This document shows, in pieces, positions 11,408 to 23,600 of a DNA stretch of 64,000 bases (within the stretch, counting starts at the first letter, position 1; every line of letters starts with the position of its first letter). This stretch comes from Pelobates cultripes (taxonomy: Eukaryota; Chordata; Amphibia; Anura; Pelobatidae). The DNA is taken from positions 23,472,538 to 23,536,537 of the forward strand of contig OW240918.1 of NCBI GenBank assembly GCA_933207985.1, in the 5' to 3' direction. A model generated the notes under the pieces. The model saw only the letters and a list, made by a program, of their open reading frames with translations. It made no database searches and was not told the origin of the DNA. A program made the position numbers and the translations under genes.

Positions 11408-11806
11408 AAACAGTGATTTGTGATGTAAATAAAGAACCTTAAATTTTTTTTATGAAATACTTGTTAATGCAATTGAAAAAAATAGCTGGTGACAAATGTA
11501 AGCATGTTTGAGTGTATGTATGTATTTGTGTGTACTGTTGTCTTTTTTTTTATTCTTTTTTTTTTGTCTCAGTCCATAGAAGTGACATGAAACATTATAT
11601 GATATAAGCATGTGTAAGACAGCAAAAACATTAGGTTATACAAAGCAAACAAGCAGGCAGTCATATATTGAATAATACAGAAAAGAAAAAAAAAGATAAA
11701 CAAGTATATAGGGCGCTATATAAATTCTCTAAAATATAGGGTACATTGATAAATATTCTACTTAGCAGCACTTTACACGTGTATTAGCTCGAAAAACACA
11801 ACAATA

Positions 11807-12054
11807 TCAAACAGAAAAATAAAGTGCGCTGTGCCTTTAAAATCGTATCAGCAAACGTTAGTGCTTTTAGATTCAGATCAAGGTGATTATAGTCAAAATA
11901 GTGCTTATTGTGCAAAAATAGCAACAACCTGTGCAAATGTAAGCAAATCCAAAGTGCACAATATTTTTACATTAAGCACCATGATCTGAATCTAAATGCT
12001 CATAAGGTTGCTGACACGGTTTTAAAGGTACAGCACACTTTATTTTTCTGTTTT
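11807..12054. repeat. Inverted repeat, about 80-bp arms (MITE-like)
   Basis: AAATAAAGTGCGCTGTGCCTTT near 11817 pairs with AAAGGTACAGCACACTTTATTT near 12024. Pairing continues inward with mismatches to about 11900 and 11968. Family unknown. Confidence 0.65.
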
Positions 12055-12379
12055 ACATTTTGAATAATCGACTATGAACTGAGATTTTTAGGGAAGTAAA
12101 GATACTAGGGGTTCGGAGGATTGGGTCAAATATGGCAATTAATCAATAGGCAGGGAGAGTAGGGAAAACAGGGGAAATGGAAGAGTTGTAGTTGGATAAC
12201 CACGGTCTAGATAAGACACTTAAAAGATATACAAAGATTACAGCTTATCTAAGTGGGGGATGGGATTGTGTCTAGTCTGTTATATTAATAGAATCTAGGG
12301 CACCCTATAGCTGGAGCCCCTTGTTCAGAAGGAGAATGGGGAGCTATGGCACAGATCCTGGAAAAAGGTAAGCCTGGCC

Positions 12380-13440
12380 CCGTAGGCTGTCAGTTATGGA
12401 TCAGGTAGTGACCACTGCATAGGCATCCAACACGGGCCAGTGAAGGACAAAAGGGGTCACTGTGGCAGGATTCCATGTGTGAGGTGGTGCAGTGGTGGTG
12501 CTCAGCCCTGTCTGGGCTAGAGAGTCCTGCTGAAGCCCTAAGGTTGGCATGAGATCCTTCGCTTCTTGCAGATCTTGGATGGGGTACGATAAGCCGCCAC
12601 GGTGGACCATCAGCGTGCAAGACCCCTTCCACTGACAACTGACATTATGTGAGCAGAGGAGAGATGTAAAGGGCTGGAGTGAACACCGCCAACCCAATGT
12701 GTTTCCAGACAGGTCTGCATAGAACGTGAGCAACATGCTCTCAAACAGATAAGGTGAGTGATTTCGTGTTGCGTTCATGACTGCCGTTTTATCTCTGCTA
12801 TTCTGAAAGTGTATCAGGAGATCTCTTGACGACTAGGCAGGAGTCTTAACAAGTCTCGAGAGACTTGCAATGTTAGGGGGCAGTAGTGCCAGCAGGAGTC
12901 GCCTTGTGAAGTGTGGTAACTCGACCTCCAGTACCTCCTCGAAGATCCCCCTTATCTTGATGTTCAGGCTTGGCCCTTGGTCCTCAATTGCTGTAAATCA
13001 CTGATTAGTTTTAAGATGCTGCAACTCGTGCTTGTTTGCTGCACGTTTTGATGGGAGTTTGCTCCGTATTGTACCTATGCGGCCTGTCAGGTCTTTGCGG
13101 ATTTGAGCCATGCCAGCCTGTATTGTATGTTGTAGACCTGCCAGCAGCTTAATCATGACTGCTGGGGACAAATCCGGCTGTGAGGGAGTGGTAAGGCAGC
13201 AGGATGTTGCACCGCTACTCCTGTTGAGAAGAAGTCTTATGTTGGAGCCATAATCCGCGAAGGAGGCCATATTAGGGTCCATGGAACTGCGGGCCTGTTG
13301 CCAGAGTTCTTGTCAGGGTCGGGCTTCTTTTCATTCGACCCATTTTGCTGGTTCCAGCCTGGGGATTTGTCTGAGATCCTTAAATGTGGGATTTTAGCTG
13401 CACAATCGGGGCAAAAGTAGCTCTGACAAAATGTGGCCAT
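12380..13440 (-). pseudogene. L1/Tx1-type LINE ORF1 remnant
   Basis: On the - strand the pieces read DLTGRIGTIRSK (coiled-coil end), LNIKIRGIFEEVLEVELPHF (start of the RNA-binding fold) and then YLFESMLLTFYADLSGNTLG plus WRCSLQPFTSLLCSHNVSCQ. This is the order seen in ORF1 proteins of frog L1-type elements. Stops and frameshifts break it. It sits between the two IRF-like elements. Confidence 0.68.
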
Positions 13441-13742
13441 TCAGTTAAGCTGCTAGGCTCCTACCCCACACCCCCAGTAGTGTTGCAATTTGAAAGCAGT
13501 GGTGTACTTGTGTTTAGTGCTTGTGTTTGAATGTGCTTGTGTAGCATTGGCGTTCGATTGCTGGGATGTATGAACAACACTACCCACACATACACATCCC
13601 CATAATCCAGATGGTTACTACAGTAGAAAGCTTCATGAGTACCAATATGCTGAATGTTAAGCTGGCATAGACTGTCATTGGCTCTGAAAAAGGTAAACGC
13701 AAGTCACATGTGACAAGTCTGAAAAGGGATTTTTCTGACAGT

Positions 13743-13757
13743 AAAGTGAAAGTAACT
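13743..13757 (+). promoter_or_regulatory. IRF/ISRE-like element upstream of the PARP14/15-like gene
   Basis: The sequence AAAGTGAAAGTAACT matches the IRF-binding consensus (AANNGAAA, repeated GAAA cores). A CACTTCCTC ETS-type site follows at 13759. PARP9/14/15 family genes are interferon-stimulated in other vertebrates, so such a site close to the predicted first exon fits. Function is inferred. Confidence 0.5.
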
Positions 13758-13794
13758 GCACTTCCTCTTAAATACTTAACTTAAACAGAGCACA

Positions 13795-13863
13795 TTTGAC
13801 TCGGCAGAAGAAAAACAACAACAAGAACTTACTTATCGGTTAAAGAGTTTGGCAATCACGCAG
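13795..13863 (+). other. Probable non-coding exon 1 of the PARP14/15-like gene
   Basis: CAG|GTAAGA at 13861-13869 is a textbook donor. The roughly 70 nt before it contain no ATG and lie about 40-110 bp downstream of an IRF-like element. The next good acceptor in this orientation is at 17542, just before the ATG of the PARP gene. The 5' end is a guess; no transcript evidence is available. Confidence 0.45.
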
Positions 13864-13869
13864 GTAAGA

Positions 13870-15130
13870 CCAATGCTCACTTTATTTACTGCGCAAAAAT
13901 GTTATATATTTAGTATTTTAACAGAAATCTTGCTACCATTGTTAGAACACAAAAGAAAAAAACTAGGATAATTAATCATCTATATTTGTGCAGCATTAAG
14001 AAATGGATCTGCTGTGTTCTGAGTCTTGTTCATGAAAAGTTACGCACAATATATTGTTAATTTCCTTGTTTCTGTATGTTTATACACATACATCAATGGT
14101 TAACACAGGACAGAACTTTACAAAGTAAGAAACCCTACACCTGCATCAAAGCTATCAGTGACTCAAATGGACAATTAACACTTTGCTACAATTTACACAG
14201 ATACGTTTAAGTGTTACATTGCGCATTAGAAAGATAGCAAGGTAGGAGGAGTTAGCAAACAACGCCTCAATAGAGTACTGTAAAATATAAATATACATAT
14301 TATAAATTCTAAAACACAGAAAAATATATAAATCTTTATTAAATCATTTCTAAAACACAATCTAATGCAAACATAAATACTATATAATATAATCGGAATC
14401 ATCAAGCCAAGCAACACACGCCAATAGAGATAGCTTGTGTGTAAGAATTACAATGTATAAACCTGAGAAAGGCTTTTAAAACGGAGTTAAAAAAAAAAAA
14501 AGTGCAAAGTGAAAAAACAAACATATTATGCAATATACAAAAATACATGTGCATGCAAATCTAGCAACAATCACAAATTAATGATAAAAGGTGCCTTCAA
14601 TGTGATATAATGTATATCTCATTTTTATCTCGTTTATATCTATTTGTTGTTTGATATACCAAAGACAAAGAGTTTATGTAATTCCTTTAGTTTCTAAAGC
14701 GGCAGTACAGGTTTCTGCCAATCTTTACCATAACTACTTGCTAAGTGTTTGCTGTTTTGAGAATGGATTTGCCTTATAATACAGGATGGAAGGCTTTTCC
14801 CATTTTATCATTTTTATTTCAATTCACGTGATTTGATTATGTATTGTAATGGACAACCAATTTCAACTCATTTTCAGAAACAGTTTAGATATCAAGTGAT
14901 GACACTTTAATAGTTTAACTTTAAGCAGAAGAAGTGTATAATGAGGGGCATTTTTTTTTTACTTATTTTATTTTTATTAAGGATTTTTATCCATCACAAA
15001 ACAAGATAAGGATAAGGATATTGTACAAGTATTACCTTTAGTAGTGTGTGTGGAACTTCACTGACTCCCATAAATCTGAGCCAGGGTGCTTGCTGAACCG
15101 GAATCAAACACCAGATTTCAAAAAATTAAT
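13870..15130 (+). other. 5' intron of the PARP14/15-like gene, no further exon seen
   Basis: AT-rich DNA without recognised coding or RNA features; the open frame at 14226-14417 on the - strand is low-complexity and unsupported. Confidence 0.4.
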
Positions 15131-15133
15131 AAA

Positions 15134-15310
15134 CTAATAGAGGTTCAGGCACTCCTTGGTTCAAGACAGGTACTTTATTAGGAACCACAACAGCAACGTT
15201 TCGACCCCAAAAGGTCAAGCTTGACAAAGACCTTTTGGGGTCGAAACGTTGCTGTTGTGGTTCCTAATAAAGTACCTGTCTTGAACCAAGGAGTGCCTGG
15301 ACCTCTATTA
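15134..15310. repeat. Near-perfect palindrome with hammerhead-like core (Penelope-like end)
   Basis: Arms of about 85 bp read AGGTACTTTATTAGGAACCA outward from a GTCAAGCTTGAC centre. The right arm contains TTGACAA, stem GACC/GGTC and GAAACGTT (15218-15253), and the left arm has the mirror copy. This resembles the inverted ends seen in the Penelope-like element at 38026-39822. Confidence 0.75.
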
Positions 15311-17540
15311 CTTTATTGTACAAGTATTAGGCAAAAGAGTATAGCACAATAACTCATATCATAAGTACAACTGATAATTTGTCCAACATAAGGTTAAACA
15401 ATGTATGACATAAATCAGTACAGTACAAAGATGATTGACACTCCAAGGTAATGAATTGACATATAGATGGTACATTGTACAGGATTGAGTTCAAAATTAT
15501 CTCAAAACGGAATGTATGGAAAAGCTGTAATTCACATGTGGTAATTTGTATTCAAGTTGCATAAAAAATAAAAAGATTAATCTCAATAAAAGAGTATAAA
15601 CTTTAAAATGACAAAAAGCATACATCAAAGTGACTATAGTGTTTATAATAGTGGTCACATAAGCAATCACACATGGGCTACTGTCCCATCAATGGTGTCT
15701 CACTATGCATACAGCCTAAGGTCTAAGATGCGCCTGTGTGCATTTACTGCTTCTGTGTCCCCGGAATGAACACTAAAAGATTTTAAGAGGGTCGGTGTGT
15801 ATGGGCAGGCTCCCATACCCTTCCAGCTATCTCCCCCTGTGTTGTCTTAACCTGGTTTTCCCTAAACAAAGTCAAGGGTTGTGACAGAGAGGTATATTTA
15901 TGGGACCTTCCTAAGACCATCTCAAGTTCTCCAGTTCTCGGTACTTTTCTATCTTATTGGACCAGTCTCTCCTGGTGGGTGTACATTAATTAGGGGTAAT
16001 TTAAATGAAAGATACACCTACATTCCACTTGCTATGGGGTCTCTTACACAAAAGTTAATGTATACAATAAACAACGAGTTGCAGTGCACAGGCCATCATT
16101 TTATTAGAAACCCATTTTGCAAAGTTGGAAATTCGCCCAAAATGGCCGTGCTGGAGCAATTTTTGAATTTAGCAATTTTAGTCTAGGTTTATTTCAAGGA
16201 ACAATCTATTTGCCACAACTCTATTTAGTGAAAAGATCCCAACTACATACATGCATCAAGGAAGGGCCGTGTTTTACCAAGACTATGTAAAAAACTGAAA
16301 TCCTTTCATAAACAAGTGCAGATACGCCCTAAATCTATATTATCACTTTCATTTTCTGTTATGTTTGCAAAATAGACTCATTACTGTAACGTGCAAGGGA
16401 AGTAGGCCTTGAAGGTGGAGACAGTTCTAGAAACATCAGCAAGGAAGAAAACAAGAACATACAAGATAACCAGCTTTTGGGTGAGGCCAAGAGAGCGCAC
16501 TGAAGTTTCAGGTAATATTTAAACACAGCAATCGAAGGTGACATAGTTTTCATCTGCAGAAACACACATATTCCATAAGGTATAAGTATAAATCTTTGTT
16601 TATATGGAGAACATGAAGCAACATCTAAAAACAATTTAGTTGAATATGCCAAAATAAAGTTGTATACGCATACAGGTTTATTGTATAAAGTTGTATAGAC
16701 ATACTAGAGTTTGACGTGGAGTTTATGTGTAGTCTCAACATTACCCAGAATACTTCATACTATCTTTTGTCCGTAGCAAAACAACTTGATAGAAAACCAT
16801 ACAAATCATGACACCATTAATAGTTTACTAGATTATTTTTTTGTTTCACAGGCAATATACACTTCCTTCCTCTGTGGCACAGAACAGGAAGTAAAAGCGT
16901 GCAAAATAGAAATCATGCTGTGGTCACCGTCATGTGACAGTGGAGAGATTGTCTTTCTTTTACATATATTTTAACAAATCTGAAATCACTATTACCAGAA
17001 TAGCCTTGAATGGTCTTTCTATTTTTTAATCCTTTTGGAGGTAGAGGGGTCAAGAAGCCATAACCAGTAAAGGACCAGAAGAATGGCCCCTGCTATTACT
17101 ACTAACTCTTATTATTTAAGATGAATTGAGTACCATTTGGCCTTTCTATTCTCATAGGGCTGTATTTGTTATATATTCTCTGACCATACTATCCTTATAG
17201 AGGTTGGAGATTTGATGAACCCGTAGCCTGCTATTCCAAATACTACCCACTCCCCACAAATGGACCTATCCAGGAAGTGCTGTTTTTTTTTACCAAGACT
17301 ATGTAAAAAACAGAAATCCTTTCATAAACAGGTATCAAGCCCCTAACACAATACAGCTCCTCTCTCACCCCCATACATGGGGCAAGGGTGCAAACACTAT
17401 ACTGAAATCAAATGAGCAAATTTGCTAAAATAGTTCTATTCCTAAATATTTTTGTGAATTTATATTAAAATTAAAAAAACAGTAATATTTACTTATTTTT
17501 TGCAATTTATTAATACCTGCCCTCTAAATCTGTTATTCTT
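15311..17540. other. 5' intron of the PARP14/15-like gene; unclassified repeats
   Basis: I see no exon, RNA gene or clear transposon. Several short open frames on both strands lack family features. Confidence 0.35.
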
Positions 17541-17546
17541 AGCAGA

Positions 17547-17670
17547 ATGAGTGAGCGATGTGAGCTCGTGATTGAAGAAGTCCTTGTGAGATTAAAAAAT
17601 GGTGACATCACCCAGGAAAATGTGGATGCGGTGGTAAACCTAACTAATTCATCTCTCAGCCATCATTTGG
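17547..17670 (+). CDS. PARP14/15-like exon 1 (coding): start of macrodomain 1
   Basis: The exon encodes residues 1-41 plus one base of codon 42. It contains the NGDIT strand (D20, the usual adenine-contacting Asp) and VDAVVN followed by LTN, so both Asn positions of the ligand loop (N31, N34) are kept. The glycine-rich loop that usually follows is replaced by HHLG. The acceptor is TTCTTAG ending at 17542 (or CAG ending at 17545), leaving at most four untranslated bases before the ATG. The donor is GTAAGC at 17671, phase 1. Confidence 0.85.
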
Positions 17671-20600
17671 GTAAGCTTTGATTTGATCTTATAAATCATT
17701 TTGCAACTTAAAACAAACTATAAATGTTAATTACGGTAAAAATAAAGGTTATGGGGCTGCTATAACCTTTTTGAGGAGGGGACCTTTTTGGTGTAATATG
17801 CCCTGTTGGGTGCTGTGGAGAAATTCCCTCCTCTCAGTTTCATTATAACCTGCAAAAAAATGTTTAACTTACCTGAAATCCAGTGCAAGGCGAAGCTCCC
17901 AGCACTAATAGTCTGTGCCCCTTCAGATGTCACTAGGCCACACACAGTCTAATCAAACGTTCTCATCCATGCGCCCCGGCCCGTCAAGGACAGGGGAGGG
18001 AGTAAAGAAGAGGGGGGTTTAAAAATAAATAAATAAACAGAAAACCTGGAACAGGGTTCTGGGTTGTCAATGTCACATGTGCTAGGGTGGAACTAGCCCC
18101 TGGCACACAATTATAAAAATCTCAAAATGTGCAGCATTTTGACTCCTAACACCATGACCACTTCCAATCACTGAAGTAGTTACGGTGGTTGGAGAAACCA
18201 TTTAAGACACAAAGGGGGGGAGGCATAAAAGGGGTTAAGGGGAGTTTGGATGTGACATCCATAAGTACACCCCACCCCTGGTATATATCTATAGAATGTG
18301 GTTGCAAATCATACATCGTTGATGAAGGCATGACGTAATTTTGTGTATTTTATTATAGCTTCCTATTTTTTTCTGAACAATCTTTATTGCTCCCATTTTG
18401 TTTATGAACAGGTATAAGTAAAGCAATTCTTGCAGCAGGTGGACCTTCTTTACAGGATGAATGCAAAATTAAAGGTACAATTATAATGTATGTAGACCTC
18501 TTAAAACAAATATATATATAATTGGAGATTATTAGTCTAGTGATGTCATTAGTATTTTGTAATACCTTCTTTATTGGAATTATGGAATTTCTCAATGACG
18601 AGTTTGTCCTGAAAGACTGTCATTCCAAAAGAGATAAGAAAACTATTGTAAAAGTCTTTATAACCTTTTATTGTCTGCTCTGACTATTGGACTCAACGAC
18701 ACGTCTAGTTATGCAACTTTTTTTTTTATTCTGCCTTCCTTTTCCTTGTATAACGATCTGTAAGTGCTAGCACGCACTCTCCATATCAGACATTTTTATG
18801 GTGATTTGCAATTTTGTGCTTCAACTAGCACCTGGGTCGCAAATACACCCGCTCCAGACTCCAAGTATCCACTCCAAGAATCCGATATGTATTTAGCTTT
18901 CAGTGCTCGTGCCATCCTCCGTACAATTTGGCTCTTGGGTTCCCTTGAAGCCATCAATCAAAATTCAGCAGGGATAGACAGTATAATTCAGATGGTGTTG
19001 GTTAGAAGTGTAGCCCATGATCTCCCCAGCACTAATGATAGCTACATTTACACATTTTATAGTTACAAAAAAAAGTAATCATATATAGTCCTAATGTGAT
19101 AGAATGTTATATTTTAAAAAAAATTTAATTGAAAAACTAAAATTGTAAAAAGAAAAGAAAACTGTTTACCTTTTATATTATATTTTAGGCAAACAGCCCC
19201 ACGGTGATGTTGTTGTAACTGGTGCAGGTAACCTTAAATGCAAAAACGTCATTCATGTGATTGGAGTAACCCGACCACAAAAAATTACTAATGCCGTAAT
19301 GAGCGTACTTCAAGAATGCGACAAAAACAACCTGGGGACAGTGGCTATCCCTGCTATTGGGACAGGTAAACGCAGAACACAAAGTGCTTTATTCACTAAA
19401 CAGAGAGTTGTAACAAATTATTCAGATTTCATTGTTTAGCAAGTGGACAAACTCCAAATGTGTAAATAGTGATATTTTTACACCTGGCAAGGGTGAATTT
19501 ATAACACTAGGTGACCCAAGGCACTAATAATGAAAACAAACCCAGTTAACCAAAAACTAAAAAAAAAATATATGTAAATATTAGAGATATTTTAGTGTAG
19601 TATATGTANNNNNNNNNNNNNNNNNNNNNNNNNNNNNNNNNNNNNNNNNNNNNNNNNNNNNNNNNNNNNNNNNNNNNNNNNNNNNNNNNNNNNNNNNNNN
19701 NNNNNNNNGGAAAGGGGGGGAAAATCATATATAAAATTGTCCACTGTATTCATATATAGATAGACAAGATCTGTTGTATGGAGCACTTCAATAACAAGCA
19801 CTCTAGGTATCTGATTGTATTTTTTTAAAATAATTTTAAATGTGTTTCTAAGTTGTTTCCAGGAATTCTCTACCAAATAACTTCATTACGGACTATAGAT
19901 ATTTCTTTGTGGCACTTAGGGATCGAGGGGTATAGGTAGTCATTAGTAGGATGGACAGAGCAACTTCCTATACAACACCACATTTGTGACAGGCAACATA
20001 CTGTACTTATTAAAAGATATTTATATACAGGGGTTGTATGCAGAGACAGTTCATCCTTTTTGAAGTTATTTAAACTAAAATAGGTGCTATTCCTACTGTG
20101 TTCATAAACAGGAAAATCACAACTTAAAAAAAATAAAAGGATCCCACTTGCAAAACTCTTTCACCTTAGACTGGAGACAGGACCACTTAAGCTTCCTAGG
20201 CATTTGACTCACCAGAAATTCACCAGACCAATGACTGGGGGGGTAGGGACTGGCAATGCCTGACATCAGAATATACTTTAAGGCAGCTATACTGTCCATG
20301 GTGGTGGCATCACACGCAACACTATCACCGCCACAGTGGATCCAGATTGAATCACACTGGGCAGGAGGAAGGGAACTACGTTTCCTTTTTGGATGCCCAA
20401 GCAAAACTGCCAGAGCTATTGGCTACTACAGTGCTCTTACTGAGAATTTTGGACTCCAACAGACCCAACCTATGCGTGGCGAGAACGTGGACCCAGTCTA
20501 CACCTCTCAACAGTGTCCAAATAGCGAACCTGTCGTTTGACTTTAGGCTCTGGACAGCCAGTGGATGTACGCATGTACATATTCTCTTTGACGCTGGTAA

Positions 20601-23600
20601 CCTGTTGCAGTATTCAGACCTGAAATCCAAATATTCGCTCCCATCCCGAACAGTTACAATTTAAATCACTCCTCTACACAACCATTAAAGGGAACACCTC
20701 CATTCCTAACCTATCTGCATTTGAGATGACGTGCTTACCTCCCAAGACCCCTATAAAGATGCTATCTTTGAATTATCCATAGATAAGTTGTGGAACTGCA
20801 CTCAGACCCTTTTGATATAAGGAATCCTTGGGTGCTAGCTGGATCAGTCCCAGTATCAAGAGACCAAAATTGTAGTTTAAAATGTAGAAAGTAGTCCAGG
20901 CACTTCAAAGTATCCCAGAAAGGCAATTTTTATTAAACCCATGAACCAACAAACAACGTTTCGACCCTTAGTCTTTGTCAAGCTCTTTGAGTTATAGCAC
21001 ACTCGCAACCACACAAACCAACACGACCACCTATGTTGACACTTGGCAGGGAGTTGTGGGTTCTCACCTTACTACGCAACAGTGGAAGAAAGCGTACATA
21101 GCCCACATAGGGAGGTCAATGTGCACATCACATTTTGAGATAATCTCTAAATTATAATATAGATTGTACATGGTGCCCGATAGGTTGGTTAAAATATATC
21201 TGGCCTCCACAAGTACATGTTGGCAGGGCCGGACTGGCCCACCGGGATACCGGGAAATTTCCCGGTGGGCCGTCGGCACCTGGGGGAGGTCTTCTGGCGG
21301 CCGCTGGGGGACTTGTCCTGGCGGCCGCTGGGGGGAGCTGCGCTGGCTCTGCTCCCCAGCGCACAGCTGAATGAGACCGGCGCCGGAATATGACGTCATA
21401 TTCCAGCGCCGGTCTCATTCAGCAGCGCGCGAGGGCGGGAGAGCACAGACAGCGCAGCTCCCCCCAGCGGCAGCCAGGACAAGTCCCCCAGCGGCCGCCA
21501 GAAGACCTCCCCAGCGGCCGACAGCAGACCTCCCCCTGGTGTCAGGTACTAGTAATATGTCTGTCTGTGTTATGGTGTCTGTCTGTATGGTGTGTCTGTC
21601 TGTCTGTATGTATGTATGGTGTGTGTGTGTGTGTGTCTGTCTGTCTGTATGGTGTGTGTGTGTCTGTCTGTCTGTATGTATGTTGTGTGTGTCTGTCTGT
21701 CTGTCTGTGTCATAGTGTCTGTCTGTATGGTGTGTGTCTGTCCGTCATGGGGTGTGTATGTGTCTGTCTGTCCGTCATGGGGTGTGTGTGTGTCTGTCTG
21801 TCTGTCATGGGGTGTGTGTGTGTGTGTGTGTCTGTCTGTCCATCAAGGGGTGTGTGTGTGTGTGTCTGTCTGTCCGTCATGGGGTGTGTGTGTGTCTGTC
21901 TGTCCGTCATGGGGTGTGTGTCTGTCTGTCCATCATGGGGTGTGTGTGTGTCTGTCTGTCATGGGTTGTGTGTGTCTGTCTGTCCGTCATGGTGTGTGTG
22001 TGTCTGTCTGTGTCTGTGTCTGTCATGGGGTGTGTATCTGTCATGGTATCAGGGCCGGATTAACATAGGGGCTGATGGAGCTGCAGCTCCAGGCCCAGGC
22101 CCATGGAATAGGCCCACTGATTTATAAATAAAAAAAAACAATTTTTTTTTTTTTTTACATTTTTTTTTTCACACACTACTCTTAGGGATTCCACCTGGCT
22201 TTTATTTTATTGGCACAGCCAGTATTTGAGGCTGCCTGGCCGGTGCCAATATTACAGTGATACTGGCAATACAAATGCTGGTATTTTTCTAAGTATAAAC
22301 AAGAGATTACTATGCAATACCAGCACTGGCCAGTAGGGGTCGCTGTGTGTGGAGACAGGCAGGGATAGGAAGTTCCAGCATATGCCTCCCTGCCTATCTA
22401 TACTCACTGATCTTCAGGGGTGCAGCTACAGAGAGTCCAGACAGCAACTCCCACCCTGCAGAGACAGCCTACAGCTCAAGGAAGTAAGGGATTGGGGGGA
22501 AAGGCTGCAAGGAGACATGGGGACACTGAGACACTAAGAGACACTGGGAGATATTATGACACAGACACATGGGGACACAGTGTCCCCATGTCTCCCAGTG
22601 TCCCCATGTCTCCCAGCCAGTGTCCCTGGTGTCTCAGTGCCCCCTAGTCTCCCAGTGTCCCCAGTCTGCCAGTGTCTCATTGTCCCCATTTCTCCTAGTG
22701 CCTCCATGTCTCCCAGTGCCTCAAGTGTCTCAATGTCCCCATGTCTGCAAGCTAGTGTCCTAGTGTCTGTGGCCCTGGTGTCTCCTTGTCCCCATGTCTC
22801 CCAGTGCCCCCATGTCCCCATGTCCCCCAGCCAGGGTCTCTAGTGTCTGTGTCCATGGTGTCTGTGTCCCCATGTCTTCAAGTGTCCCCTATTTTCCCAG
22901 TGTCCCCATGCGTCCCAGCCAGAGTCCCCTAGTCTCCCAGTGTCACTGGTGTCTCGGTGTCCCTAGGTCTCCCCGTGTCCCCAGGTCTTCCCATCTTCCT
23001 AGTGACATGGGGGCCCTGGGATACATGGGGACACAGGGAGACATGGGGCATTGAGACACTGTGATACATAGGATCACTGGGAGACCTGGGGACACGACAC
23101 TAGGGGACACTGGGAGACATGGGGCACTGAGACACTGATACATAGGAACACTGAGACCTGGAGTAATCGACACATGGGGGTACTGGGAGACATGGGGCCA
23201 CTGGGAGGAATCCATCTATACAGCAGAATCAAACGAAGTAGTTTTTTGGTGATTTTACAGCATTTTCTCTTATGCCACTCCTTATGATTTACATCATGCG
23301 ATGTCATCCATACATATTTAATTTTGCAAATTAGCAAGGCCGGTATGTTTTTCCAAGAAAGGTGGCAACCCTAACTACTTTTCACATACTCTTACTTAAG
23401 TATGGAAACTTAAGAGGGATGTATGGGAACAAAACTTGTGTGGACTGGCTGACAATGAATATAGTTAAAGGGACACTAGAGTCACCAGAACAACTACAGC
23501 TTATTGAATTTGTTCTGGTGAGTAGAATCATTACCGTCAGGCTTTTTGCTGTAAACACTGTCTTTTCAGAGAAAATGCAGTCTTTACATTACAGCCTAGT

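Noticed and set aside
18764..19078. 104-codon open frame on the + strand inside intron 2
   Set aside because: It lies between two well-supported exons, has no recognisable domain, and using it would break the phase match between exons 2 and 3.
21371..22127. 245-codon open frame with Cys-Val-Ser repeats
   Set aside because: Produced by the GTGTGTCTGTC minisatellite; the frame stays open only because the repeat lacks stops.
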